A stretch of 56,801 bases of DNA from NCBI GenBank assembly GCA_963575745.1, contig CAUYUJ010017654.1, forward strand, positions 172,285-229,085, read 5' to 3'. The notes beneath the pieces were generated by a model, which saw only the letters and a list, made by a program, of their open reading frames with translations, did no database searches and had not been told where the DNA came from. Both the position numbers and the translations under genes were made by a program. This document shows, in pieces, positions 21,801-39,500 of this stretch (positions are counted from its first letter, which is position 1; each line of letters begins with the position of its first letter). Source of the stretch: Prorocentrum cordatum (taxonomy: Eukaryota > Sar > Dinophyceae > Prorocentrales > Prorocentraceae).

Positions 21801-24800
21801 ACGAGGGGGGAGAAGAACGGTGGGGGGGGGTGGAGGAGGAGAAGGAAGAGCTGGAGGATGGGGATGAGGATAGGGGAGGGATTGCTTTCCTTACAGCGCA
21901 GGCGCTGGAGGGCGCCTCGATGGGTCCCAACTTCGCCGAGGCTGATGGCGGGGCTGCCGTTCCAGCTGTAGATCTGCTCGAGCAGGTTGAGGAGGGGGGC
22001 GCGGCGCTGCTGGCCTTGTGGGACTTCGTGCGAAGCCAGGAGGCGCTGGCCGGGGGTCCAAGGGGTCGAGGAGGGTTGGGTGGGGGAGGTCATTGTTGCT
22101 ACCGCGCCCTGGCAGGCTTTCACCAAAGTGCCCGTGCTGCTGGCCTGCTCTGCCGAGATGCTCAACGGGGCCATGATGGGGATCTTCGGCACGTTGGCTT
22201 CAAGCGGTGGGAGCTTTCGAACAGAGGGCGCCGCTTTTGACTGCTTGTTTGAGAAGGCAGATCGGCCAGTGTTTCCTTTTTCTCATTTGCCGTTGACGTC
22301 TTCGTCGCCCTCGCCGCTGCCGCTATCGACATGCGATTCCGCGTAGCTGTGCTGCCGTGCTTGTGCGTCCCCTCTCTAATCCGATGTGACCTCCTCCGCG
22401 CGGGGGGCCAGGATGTGCTCGCCATGCGCATGTCCTTCTTTAGCGTGGCCTCCATTGAGTTGTCTCTCTGGACATGTGCGCCCATATGAACTCCCGTGTC
22501 TAGTCGCTGTAAACCCCATGCGCCATGCTTCGCGCGTTGTTGAGGTGGCGCTCATCTGATGAAACTGCCCCCCGCCCAGCGCCAGCCTGGTCCTAAATTC
22601 CCTCGCTGTTATTCCACGGCGTTGCTTTCCTGACTTTCTTGCCAGGCGATGGGCCAGGTCATGGCCAGGATCCCTGCGGAATGGGACAGCGCCGCGCGCC
22701 TCGTTGATCTCGCGAAGAAGCGCGGCCACGTGGGCGCCCTCTCGCACAACCATGCGGCGGTTGGTTTGGCTGAGGCGAACTGCGACATGCTCAGGTTGGG
22801 GTCCTTGAGGGCAAGCCTCATTCTGTACATCGTCACGTCGCTGGGTATTCAGCAGTGTCAGGCGTGCGCGTGGTGTTGCCCCTCTTGGAAGTCTCAGTTG
22901 AGCCATTGCTTGTGCTGCTGCTGCAGCTGCTTCTCCTCCTTCTTCTCCCCCCCCATCCTCCTCCTCATGCTGCTCCTCATCGGCCTGCTCCTCTCCCCTA
23001 TCATCGGCCGCGTCCTATTGCCCCCCCCTGTCCCCCCCCCCCCTCCTCCCCCTGCATTTCCTTTTCTTCATCTTCCTCCTCCTCCTCGTCGTCCTCCTTC
23101 TCCGTTTCGTCCTCCTTCCTCCTCCTCCTCGTCGTCTGCCTCCTCCTCGACTCCTCCTCTCTTTCCTCCTCCTTCTCATCGTCCTTATTATCCCCCCACC
23201 ATTTCTCTCCTCCTTCTCCTCCGCGTCCTCGCCCTCTTCTTCCTGCTCGCCCTCGCTGTCCTCCCCTGGCCCCCCGCAGGTGCGGCGGGGCCCGCTGCTG
23301 GAGATGAGGGCGTGCCTGAGCCCAGTGATGCACCGCTTCCTGACGGAGCTGACGGCTCGCCTGAGCCCAGCGCCCCCCACTTGCGTCCAGGCCGAGCAGC
23401 TGGTCATCGACAGCCCGGAGAGACCGACGCAGTGGCCCGAGGCTCGCGTCAGGGAGGGCTGAAACGAGCGCGCAGGGAATATGGGAGGGGCGGGGGGGGG
23501 GCGCTGAGGGGGGAGAAGGGGGAAGGGGGCGACGGCAATGGAAGACGAGCAGAAGGACATGGAGGGGGGGGCGTAGGATGAGGAGCCCCATGCGCCCTCT
23601 CCTCCGCATTTCGGTTTGCCCACCTCTCTACCCCTTCTTCTCGTCCAAGGGCGCGATCGCAAGGGGGGGCGAGTGGAGTCTCTCGTGGCGACCTCTGCTA
23701 GGTTTTCACGCGCATGGTGTCGGCAGTGACATCGTTCTGCAACTGGCTGGTCTCTGCTGACCCCCAGGGCGTGGCCCGGCGCAATGGCGTCTTGCTCAAG
23801 ACGATCTCTGCGCTGAGCGACCCCGCGAAGATTCGGGCCTTCACCCTGGAGAACAAATGCATCCAGAGCCGGGGCTTCAAGTGGCCCGAGTCCCAGGGCG
23901 AGGGCGCCCTGCCCGCGGAGAAACAGAAGACGGCGGCCGCCATCATGGCGCAGTTCGACCAGGAGCGACACAGGGGGCGTCCCTGAGAGAACTTGAGATG
24001 CATTGGCTTTTGAGGGGGGGTAGGCGGGCGTGGGAAACATACTCGAGGCGGCGCTTGGCTCCCCCCCCCCAACTGTGACCCCTTTCTCGCTTGACAAGAA
24101 GTTCGGAAATGCATTGCCACTCGTCTTCGGATCCGCCCCCCTACCCTCGCGGGAGAATGCAGGCGCGATGGGGGCGAGCTTGGCCATGAGCGACATGTGG
24201 ACGGCGTTCAGCAGCAAGTGGAAGCGCTCGCCGGTGCCTCCTGAGGCCGAGAGGGCCAAGGCCAAAGGCAGGACAGACACCATGTTTCTGCTTGGCCTTG
24301 TCCATCGCCCACCCTGCCTTACCCGCTGTTTTGCTATCCTCCCCTCCGCCCTCCCATGCTTGCTGAACTTGTCCAGCGGCCTTTGTTTGTTCGCTCTCTC
24401 TCGTTCTCTCTTTCGGTATTCGCATATCTCCCTTCCCTTGCCGCCTCTCGATCATGGGCCAGGGGCTGGGGCAATGGGCCTCGGGGCAAGGGCCCTGGCA
24501 AGTGGAAGGGCAGAGGCGACGGGAAGTAGCGTGAGGCGCCCAGGCGCCCAGGAAGTCCAGACAGCCACGACAGCACGGTGGACGGGAGAGGACAGGGACG
24601 AGCGCAGTTGGAATGAGGAGGCGAACGAGGAGGACGAGTTGGAAGGAGGAGGAGAAGAAGGAAGAGGGCAAAAGGCAAGAATGATGGGGGATGGGCGAGG
24701 GGGAGAGCGAGGAAGAGGAGCAAATGAGGGGTGCAAGAACTATGCAACTTTGAATGCCGCCTCCAGCGCGACCAGTGGGCGCGCGAGCACAGCTGCTGAC

Positions 24801-25248
24801 GTCGGCGGCGCAGCGGGCGACGGCGAGGGCAAGCAGGGCGGCGCGTCCATCAAGGCCGTGCCCGACCACCCCTTGCTGGGCCACTGGAACGGCACCGTGG
24901 CTAAGGATCGCGTCAGTCCCTCTCGCAACGCGGGCGTCGTTCCCCCCCTTCCCAGCCGCCTTGCTGCACCCCTCTCGATCAAGTTTGGTTTGGCGGGCTT
25001 CAGCGGCACCTTGACTTAGATGTCGCATGGCCGTGGCAGTTGTGCCACTTCAGTCGCACGCACCCTCCCCTTTTGCTCTCTCTCATCGCATTGCTTATGT
25101 CTGGCAGGAGCAGACGAGTGGGGCAGAGATTGCTTTGTGGCAGAAGGCGGTGATCAATGCTGTGCAGAGCAAGATCACGGAGTTCGGCACCCAGTTTTAC
25201 GGCATGCACGACCCCCCCGTTTCCCTAGACGAGCAATTGGAGAAATAA
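15837..25248 (+). CDS. Multi-exon gene, about 19 exons, unknown protein
   Basis: The exons alternate with pyrimidine-rich introns and can mostly be joined in phase: 15837-15985, 16138-16244, 16438-16538, 16942-17076, 17286-17357, 17824-18009, 18372-about 18540, about 18890-19114, 19357-about 19690, about 19895-20012, about 21441-21560, 21902-about 22058, 22116-22196, 22646-22774 (or 22794), 23280-23441, 23702-about 23970, about 24165-24266, about 24762-24905, 25108-25248 (TAA). Acceptors are AG|G. Donors include GT (after 17076, 17357, 18009), GC (15985, 16244, 16538, 22196, 23441) and GA (24905). Most junctions are phase 0. The protein is largely helical and charged; the exon at 19357 is very Lys-rich. 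I recognise no domain. Exons without 'about' are firm; exons 7 to 11 and 16 to 18 are approximate at one or both ends. Confidence 0.65.
18555..18862. repeat. Intronic TCC-rich tract and C run
   Basis: A homopyrimidine tract of CTC/TCC units ends in long C runs near 18795-18860. It sits between two exons of the gene and leads into the next acceptor region. Confidence 0.8.
19126..19330. repeat. Intronic G runs and GGA-rich tract
   Basis: Runs of G at 19129-19162 and about 19209-19220, then GGA-rich DNA, follow the donor at about 19114. The plus strand is purine-rich here, unlike the pyrimidine-rich introns nearby. Confidence 0.8.
20034..20530. repeat. Intronic homopyrimidine tract
   Basis: This is CTC/TCC/CCC-rich DNA immediately 5' of the CA-rich satellite in the same intron. 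Confidence 0.75.
20531..21342. repeat. CACACG satellite, about 810 bases
   Basis: It consists of alternating CA and CG dinucleotides; from about 20940 to 21265 the 8-base unit CACGCACA repeats almost perfectly with rare CCCACGCA variants. It is free of stops in all six frames, so frames of 280-430 codons cross it on both strands; none is credible as a gene. Alternating CA/CG is a strong Z-DNA former. Confidence 0.9.
22905..23276. repeat. Intronic homopyrimidine tract
   Basis: CTC/TCC/CCC-rich DNA fills nearly the whole intron and runs straight into the CCCCCGCAG acceptor of the exon at 23280, so it may serve as an extended polypyrimidine tract. Confidence 0.75.
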
Positions 25249-26977
25249 TTGGGGGAATTGCTGCCAGATGACGCATGCGGGTGTTCAGCCGACTCGATCG
25301 TGCCAGCGGAGCCGCGGTCGCCATTGTCAGTCGCGTCGCCACGTTCGGCTTCGCGGCAGACGACCACTGAGGAGACTGGTGAGACGAAGAAGAAGAAGAA
25401 GAAGAAGACATCCGAGGAGGAACCTTGCAACTACGGGCACAAGGGCTCGAACACCTTCCTGACCACGGAGAAAAAGAAGAGCAGGCAAGAGGACGAGCGG
25501 GATTGTTGACTCATCTTGAAAGTGAAAAGGGTGCATTGCCTGCGCGCGTACTTCCACCGCGTACATTACTCGCGCAGCCCAGACATCGTGCGACCCACAT
25601 CCCTCGTACTTTTCCATGCCATCCCCGCCCCAATCCTGCGCCCCCCAGGATGCCGTCGCCGACGATGGCCCGAAGAAGGCGCGGTGGATCCTGGAGCGGC
25701 ACGGCGCAGACATCGGAGAGTTGACGATCCCAATGTTCGGGAAGGTGATAGACGTCGACACGGCGAATTCCATGGGCAGAGTAGCTAGGTTTGTTGCAGC
25801 GATGTGGGGCTATTGAGAGGAGGTCAGCATGATGAGGGGGCGATGTGCAGGGGAAAACTTTCATTGGAACCGTGAGAGACAGGATTCGCGTTTTTTTGTT
25901 GAGCCGATGATAAGATTGAACATGCGGTTGTTTGAGGAAGGACAACATGCTAGTTGAGATAATGCATTCCAGGAGAAATCTAAGGAAAAGAGGAACGACC
26001 TACTATCGAGCAAATGGTTTTGCTATTCGGAAATTCTCACGGGGGGGGGGTCTTTGGCCACGTAGGTGCAACTCGATGGGGCATGATTTTTTTGTTGTGA
26101 GCTGATTCCGTCGTGCATATGCCCGCAGGATCTTGCCCGAGCTTGAACGGCCCGAAGGACGAGGGCCCAGAGGCAGGGTGCACGGTGAGCAATGAGTGGG
26201 AGCCGCCCAAGCTGTACGTCGAGGGGGGTCACTGGATGAACCCATTGAGGACGGACTTCAGCCCGGGCTGGCTGGTGGCCCCTGCCCCGGAGCCGAAGGC
26301 AGTGGCCAAGCCCGAGGGCAAGTGCGAGGCCAAGCGGCTGGCCAGGCCGAAGAAGGCCTGGCGATTCTCTCTCCCTTGCTGCTTGCCTCGCTTCTCGTCG
26401 TCGTTCCTTTCCTCCTCGTCCCCCCCCATCCTCATCTTCCTCTTCCCCCCCTCCTCCTCGCCCTCCTCTTCCTCGCCCGCCTCCTCCAGGTCCTCCTCAG
26501 TCAGTGTCATCCTGCTATTCCTTATTCCTCTCCTCCTCCTCCTCCTCCTTCCCTTCCTGCTCCCCCTCACCTTCCCCCCCTCCTCCCATATCCTCTTGGA
26601 GGGGGGTGGCAAACGGGGGCGGGTCAATTTCTGCCGCATGCAGTTGCTTTCGGCCTTGCCGAGTTTCTCGCTTCTCGACGTGTGATCCCCTGGGGTGTCT
26701 GAAGGTGCCAGGAGGGGGATGACCATCCCATTGTTCATTGCTCAAACCCCAGATCTCGCCACCTTGTTCCAAGGGAGGGGGTGGACCTCGCCTGAGGTGC
26801 ACGCGTCAAGGCCGCCCCCCACGTAGGTTCCAGCCCCTGTAGAGATCACAGCGAACATCGATCTTCATTCCCCAAGCCCTGTGCTGTTTGTCTGTAGCTT
26901 GGTTTGCTCGAGGTTGGTTTGCTTATTTTCTTTACGGGGCCAAGCGCTAGGCTCGATAGTCTGAGCTCGTTCCTGCG
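25249..26977 (+). other. Intergenic region with two exon-like segments
   Basis: After the TAA at 25248 the same frame stays open to 25509 and includes a run of Lys codons (AAG) at about 25386-25410; it may be 3' UTR. Two segments look like exons. One is 25649-25788 (CCCCAG|GAT, donor AG|GTTTG), a compact acidic and basic mix. The other, 26130 to about 26362, follows CCCGCAG and is rich in Trp and Pro at first, then Lys/Ala-rich. They may belong to a short gene or be additional exons of a neighbour; I could not join them in phase. CTC-rich DNA fills 26390-26600. Confidence 0.35.
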
Positions 26978-31457
<4,480 letters not shown>

Positions 31458-33194
31458 GGAGGGGCCCTCAGCCTGAGGGTGGCCTCGGATAAAAACCAAG
31501 GAGGGTCGGTCGGAGTCGTCGGCTCGGCGAATGAGAGGAAAGGCGGATGGGAAGAAGGGGGGGGATGAGGGAGGGATGAGGATGAGGACAGGAACGCGAT
31601 GGGCCTGGGGATGAGGATGCGGATGAGGAGGCGGATGGAGGACGGGGGTGGAGCGAGTGGACGAGGTGGGGAAGCATGAGAAGGATGGCGAGGATGATAA
31701 GGAGGAGGTGGAGGAGGGGGGGCGAGTGAAGGAGGAGAAGGAGGAGGTGGATAAGGAGGATGACGATTTAGAGGTGGATAAGGGATGGGATGGGAGGAGT
31801 CGGAGGAGGCGGAGGAAGAGGAGCAGCAGCAGTTGCAGCAGCAGCAGAAGCAAGAACATGACGGATGAGGAGGTCGCGGAGGGAGGGGGGGTGGAGGGGT
31901 GGAGTGGGTGACGGCTCCGCTGCCAGGTGGGTGAAGGGCCGTCGCCGCCGTGACGGCCCGTGGCGGCCCGCTCCGCCGCCGCGCGGGGTGGGGGAGCGGG
32001 GGGCGAGGCAGCGAAGAGAGAGGAGAAGGAGGGAGAGGCAGTGCCAGGAGTGCACAGAGGGGAGAGGGAGGGCGTGGGGATTGACATGAGAAGCTGGAGA
32101 CGGAGGACATGAGGACGAGGATCAGGAGGAAGTGAGGAGGGGCAGAGAGAGGAGGATGATGATGAGGAGACGGCAGAAGATGGGGTTCAGCCCGCGCGGG
32201 GATACAGGACACGGGGATGACCATGACCGCGGTAGGGAGGATGAGAAGCACGAGTAAGGATGAGAAGGGGAACGGTGAGGAGAAAAATGACGGGAGGGCG
32301 ATGAGGAAGAGCGAAGGACAATGATGAGGTTGGAAATTCGCTAGGATCAATCAGCCCCCTTTGCAGTCCTCCCGCTTCAGATGCGCAGGATCCGCCACTC
32401 CCCTCCCCCGTCTTGTCCCCCCCCCCCCCCTCCTGCATTATGTCGTTCCCTTTTCTCCTCCTCCCCCTCCTCCATCCTCCCTTTCCCCTTCGTAATATTC
32501 TCTCTCCCCCTCCCTTCTCCCCCCTCCCTCCTCGTCCGTCTCCCTTCTCCCCCCCTCCGTCGGTCCCGCGAGTCGACGGCCCCCCCGCCTCCCCGGCCCC
32601 CTCGCTCGCGGCCTGGGCCAGCGCCGCGGCGGCTGCGGCGGCCGCGCGCGCCGCGACGGAGCGCGGCGCGGCGTCGCGGCGTCTCCGAGACGCCGCGTCT
32701 CGAGAGGGAAACCGCCGCGGCGCACGAAGGAAGGAGAGATGGGGAATAAGGGGGGTCAGGGAGGAGAGGAGGGGGAGAGGGCCAAGGAGGGAAGGAGAGA
32801 AGGAGAGAGGGGGAGGGCCAGGGGGGGAGGGCGGGAGGGCCTGGGAAAAGGGGGGGCCAAGGAAGCAGCAAAGAGAGAGAAGGGAGGGGAGGAAGGAGGG
32901 CGAGAAGGGCAGAGGAAAGGAGCTGACGATATGTATATATATACACATATATGTATACATAGACATACACACATGTATGTGTGTATGTATGTATATATAT
33001 GTATATTCATATATATATATACATATAGGCAGAAAAGGGAACGATGAGAGAAACGCAAGGAGGAGAAGAGCCAGAGGAGTGGCGGAGTAGACAGGACGGT
33101 CACACGGAAGGGCGCAGGGATCAATCTGTAGGTTTTAGCAGTTCAAAACTGGGCTTCTCGTGAGGACTTGCTTGTGGCCGAGTTCCTACTGCAC
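31458..33194. other. Gene-less stretch before the minus-strand retrocopy
   Basis: The contents are GGA/GAT-rich homopurine DNA (31540-32330), a pyrimidine block (32400-32570), a CG-rich block with GCGGC/GCCGC palindromes (32580-32720), [10 protein letters not shown] (32740-32920) and a (TA/CATA) tract (32928-33026). The 5' exons expected for ribosomal protein L8 were looked for here and not seen. Confidence 0.5.
32928..33026. repeat. Palindromic ATATAC/GTATAT tract
   Basis: Alternating TATATA, CACATA and GTGTAT words give local self-complementarity on an otherwise GC-rich background. Confidence 0.8.
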
Positions 33195-33590
33195 TCATGC
33201 TCTTCTGGTGCCGCCCATGTGCCTGGCTAACCTGTCCGCGCGCAGTGCGACGCCAGAGGGGGGTCGCGTGTGTCGGCCCAACGGCTCCGTGGCACGGTGA
33301 ATTGGGATGACATCTTGTGAGAAGTGCACCTCCCTACTCCTTGGTGAACTGAGGAAGAGAGGCCAACTGATCGAGGAGTGCTGCTGGGTCGACCTTCGTG
33401 GGCCCCATAGTCGTCTCCGACGAACTGCATTGAACCGCGAACTCTGCTTCTTCGACCGCCACGGAGGTGCTCTGTGGTATAACTCCATTGAGGCCCCGCA
33501 CTTCGCGCATTTGCCATCGTTGCGCTGGATGCGGAAATTGAATGCCCAATTGCCGCATGAGCAGACCGTGAAGTCGCCCTTCCTCGCCAT
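33195..33590 (-). CDS. Retroposed copy encoding a small zinc-ribbon protein
   Basis: On the minus strand an ATG at 33590 opens a 131-residue frame. Residues about 9-32 contain Cys-x-Cys-Gly, then Cys-x2-Cys-Gly about 20 residues later, a zinc-ribbon or RanBP2-like knuckle; I recall similar N-terminal ribbons in dinoflagellate retroelement ORFs. The rest is basic and lacks recognisable domains, so the copy may be truncated. There is no intron. A near-complete spliced-leader tag lies 87 bases upstream of the ATG in the same orientation, which marks this as a reverse-transcribed mRNA. Whether it is still expressed is unknown. Confidence 0.5.
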   Translation of the reverse strand: MARKGDFTVCSCGNWAFNFRIQRNDGKCAKCGASMELYHRAPPWRSKKQSSRFNAVRRRRLWGPRRSTQQHSSISWPLFLSSPRSREVHFSQDVIPIHRATEPLGRHTRPPSGVALRADRLARHMGGTRRA

Positions 33591-33676
33591 CCTTGCGCGG
33601 GAGGAATGGTTGCCGACGGGGCGGGCGCCCGCCCCTGGAACTGTGGGGCCGCTGACCCCCGGTGCCAGCTCAATGA

Positions 33677-33698
33677 CTTGAGCCAAAATCGATACGGA
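33677..33698 (-). other. Relict dinoflagellate spliced leader
   Basis: Read on the minus strand, this 22-base stretch matches the conserved dinoflagellate spliced leader at 20 of 22 positions, with differences at positions 7 (T for G) and 9 (G for C). The 3' portion, ATTTTGGCTCAAG, is exact. The leader is added only to mature mRNA, so its presence in genomic DNA directly before an ORF indicates retroposition of a trans-spliced transcript. Confidence 0.85.
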
Positions 33699-33889
33699 GG
33701 AAGAGGGGGGGGGGAGGAGGGGGAGGAAGGGGGGGAGAAGGGGTGGCTGTGCAGTGGGTCGCGCCTCGCCTGCGCGCCGCCCCGTTGGCCACCTCCGCAG
33801 GCATTGCTTGCGTGGCGCGCGGCTTACTCGAGTTGGCGTGCGGATGCGGCGTTCCCGCTTGCCGCGGGGAGGCGAACGAACGCGCGAAT

Positions 33890-35080
33890 TCGCGCGCGCG
33901 CAGACACGCGCGTGCACTCACGTACGCACGCGCACTCAACGCACCGCACGCACGCACAACGCAACGCGACACAACACAGCGCATCACAACACAGCACAGC
34001 ACCAAACCACGCAACACAGCGCCGCACTACACGACACCACGCAACACAACACACCACAACACAACACAACACCCCACGCCACAGCATAACACACCACACT
34101 ACGCCACATCACAGCACAACGCATACATTTGCGTATATCGATACGTACATGCATGCAATCACAGACACACGGGTCCAACTACAAGTGTATGCACATCTAC
34201 ATAAACACACACCGACACATGCATTCATATTTACATTGTCATGCGCAGGTTCATGTCCATATCTGCACTACATATAAACGCGTAAACGTATACATATGCA
34301 TATACGCAGACAGACACATATACATATGCATATGCGTATATGTCTACGGATCAACTTACTATACATACACGTATACGTACACATATACACATGCACTTAC
34401 TTAGCTATACGTATACGATGCACATACATATACGTATATATATACACATGTATTTTCACATATCCATATACATAATCATATGCACATACAGGTACGTAGC
34501 CATATACAAGTTCACTTACATTACCATCTACATGTACACATGCAGTTGCATCTGAAAAAGGGCATCTACATTTCCATATATGTAAATGCGGAAGTGCACG
34601 TATATGTATGCACACATACATATACACAAACCATGCATTCATTGCATGCCCATGAGAATTTGCATGCATATGTGCACATATCCAGATGCGTGCACATGTC
34701 CACATACAAATTTGCACACATTTACATCCACATGCGCTCATGCATGTACATATCCATATTCATATGCATACGCATCCACATTTGCATACACGTTTAGATA
34801 TGCACTTACGCATACGCATACACATACGAACACGCCTACACCTGCATCTACATCTACATACACATCTACAAATACGTGTACACCATACATGGTCAAATTT
34901 ATGTACATGTGCATATGCATATGCGTACACATAAACGTCCACATAATGATGTACCTATGCGTGTACATGTGTCGACAAATCTATTGTGTATATATGCATC
35001 TACATATACACATTGCAATACGTATGCATGTGCACATACACATTCACACACGTACACATGCATGTATATTCGTATGTGCA
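33890..35080. repeat. CACAA and CATATACA low-complexity tract
   Basis: The region begins as CGCACGCACAAC and ACACAACAC units (33895-34120) and turns into ATACACATAC/CATATGCA words up to about 35080. The changed base composition (A/T-rich compared with surrounding GC-rich DNA) and open frames rich in His, Thr, Ile and Tyr are both effects of the repeat. Confidence 0.85.
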
Positions 35081-35419
35081 ATGATCAAGTCGCTGGTCTG
35101 ATCCTGGTTTGTGGTTCGTCGTTTGGCACACTATCGTGAACAACTATGGAGCTGCTTCCCAATCTGAGAGGAGGGGGTCCGATTCGCCAAATGTGCGCGC
35201 CATGCTACGTCATGTATGACCCAAGCGCGCCTCCTCGTAGCCAGCTGCCGCCGTGGGGTGAGGAGTAGACGCTTCACCTTCCATTCCTTGTAGATTGGCA
35301 CTGTCATCTCCGTCCGCTGTCAGCTCGGCGAAGGCAACTGCTTGCGGCGCCCTGTGGGCAATAGTCAGAGGATCCACCGCGCAACGGCATCTAAGTCCAA
35401 CGTCATGTAGGTGGGATGC

Positions 35420-35710
35420 TCTGGGCGGTACCTTGTAGAAGGGTCCTTACGCCCTCCCGTCAGTAGACCCACCAACCACGGGGCCACATAGGCGGGACCG
35501 TATAAGCTTGGCCCTACGCGAAAGAATCTTAATCCTTTGGCCACGCGCCAGTCGAGCGCCACCACTGCGGGACCTTCTAGGCGAGACCCAATGAATGGGA
35601 GCTTATGGGGGGACCTTGTGGGCGGGGTCCCATGACCGCTCACCACAGGACCCCCCGCCGCCATGGACCTCGATTCCGTACCACGGGACTTTGTTGGCCA
35701 GGGCCTAGGC
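35420..35710. repeat. Degenerate GGGACCTT repeat
   Basis: Related words recur about every 40-75 bases: GGTACCTTGTAGAAGGGTCC (near 35430), GGGACCGTATAAGCTTGGCC (near 35491), GGGACCTTCTAGGCGAGACC (near 35570), GGGACCTTGTGGGCGGGGTC (near 35611) and GGGACTTTGTTGGCCAGGGC (near 35686). The ends are partly complementary. Confidence 0.55.
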
Positions 35711-36032
35711 CGCAGCATCGATTGGCATTTCTGTTAGAATGTGCCTCGAGCTATTCGCAGGGTTGACTGGCATTCTGTAATTCTGTCAGCGGTCTGGCTG
35801 CGGCCGCATGGTTGAGAGTTGATCCGCATGTGTAGCCACCGGAACTGTGAGCGCAGTTTCTGTGATCTGTTGGGCTTATGCCTCTGGCTCGTCCCTGTGC
35901 CTGTCCGAAGACCGCGCAAAAGGAGTCAGGTCGTGACGCCGTGACAATGTGGATGCAGCGCATCCGCCTTCCACCTCCTGCTCCCTCCTGCTCGGCATCC
36001 TCCACCTCCTCTCCATCTCCTGCTCCCTCCAG
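35711..36032. other. Spacer or intron 5' of the RPL8 exon
   Basis: This is unique DNA ending in a CTCC-rich pyrimidine tract and CCAG acceptor immediately before the ribosomal protein exon. Its position makes it intron sequence of RPL8. Confidence 0.5.
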
Positions 36033-38894
<2,862 letters not shown>

Positions 38895-39500
38895 GCTGCC
38901 GAGGCTCGTTGAGGATGATGAGGAGGAGGAGGAGGAGGAGGAGGAGGAGGCTGAGGACCAGTGCAAACCCAAGACGGATCAACGATAGTGGAAGAAACCC
39001 TCCCTCCAAGCTCCCTCTTCCCAGGCCCCTACAAGGATTCATGCCCACTGAGGGAAGGGCCCCGCTGGGAGACAGCCGTTTGAAGATCCTGACATCTTGA
39101 ATAGTGTTAAGACAACGTTCTCGGAACTCCAACGCAATGAATCAACCTGACTGTTGCGTCTCGACGATCCTGAATTGTGCCAGAGCATCATCACTGGGAT
39201 TTCAACACCGCGAATCAACTCAACTGTGGCGCCCTGACAGTCCTGAACCGTTCCAACCCACCATTTCTGGTACGTCGACCCGGAGAATCTGTGACACTCT
39301 TGCACATATTTGAGACGAATGTGCGCAAGGTTGAGGCGCTATCCACATTTTGAAATGAGCCGCCCTCAATCCGTGAAGCCCTTACAAATTATTGACGCTT
39401 CGCGTGACCCCACCAGCGACCAGAGGCAACCATCTGACGGTGAGGAGATGGCAACCATCTGACGGTGAAGAATGGCAATTGCTACACCACTGTACCTCCT
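38895..39500. other. RPL8 3' flank with short tandem repeat
   Basis: A GGA run follows the stop, then unique DNA and the 73-base repeat listed separately. Open frames here carry no motif. Confidence 0.45.
39080..39255. repeat. 73-base diverged tandem repeat
   Basis: Two copies of a unit, starting at 39126 and 39199, align without gaps (about 54 bases compared, roughly 70 percent identical); they share AATCAAC, a TG-rich core and TCCTGAA. A partial third copy with GATCCTGA lies at 39085. It is located in the 3' flank of RPL8. Confidence 0.6.

Noticed and set aside
35289-35360. Possible 5' exon of RPL8 after TTGTAG
   Set aside because: The reading after this acceptor does not resemble any uL2 segment.
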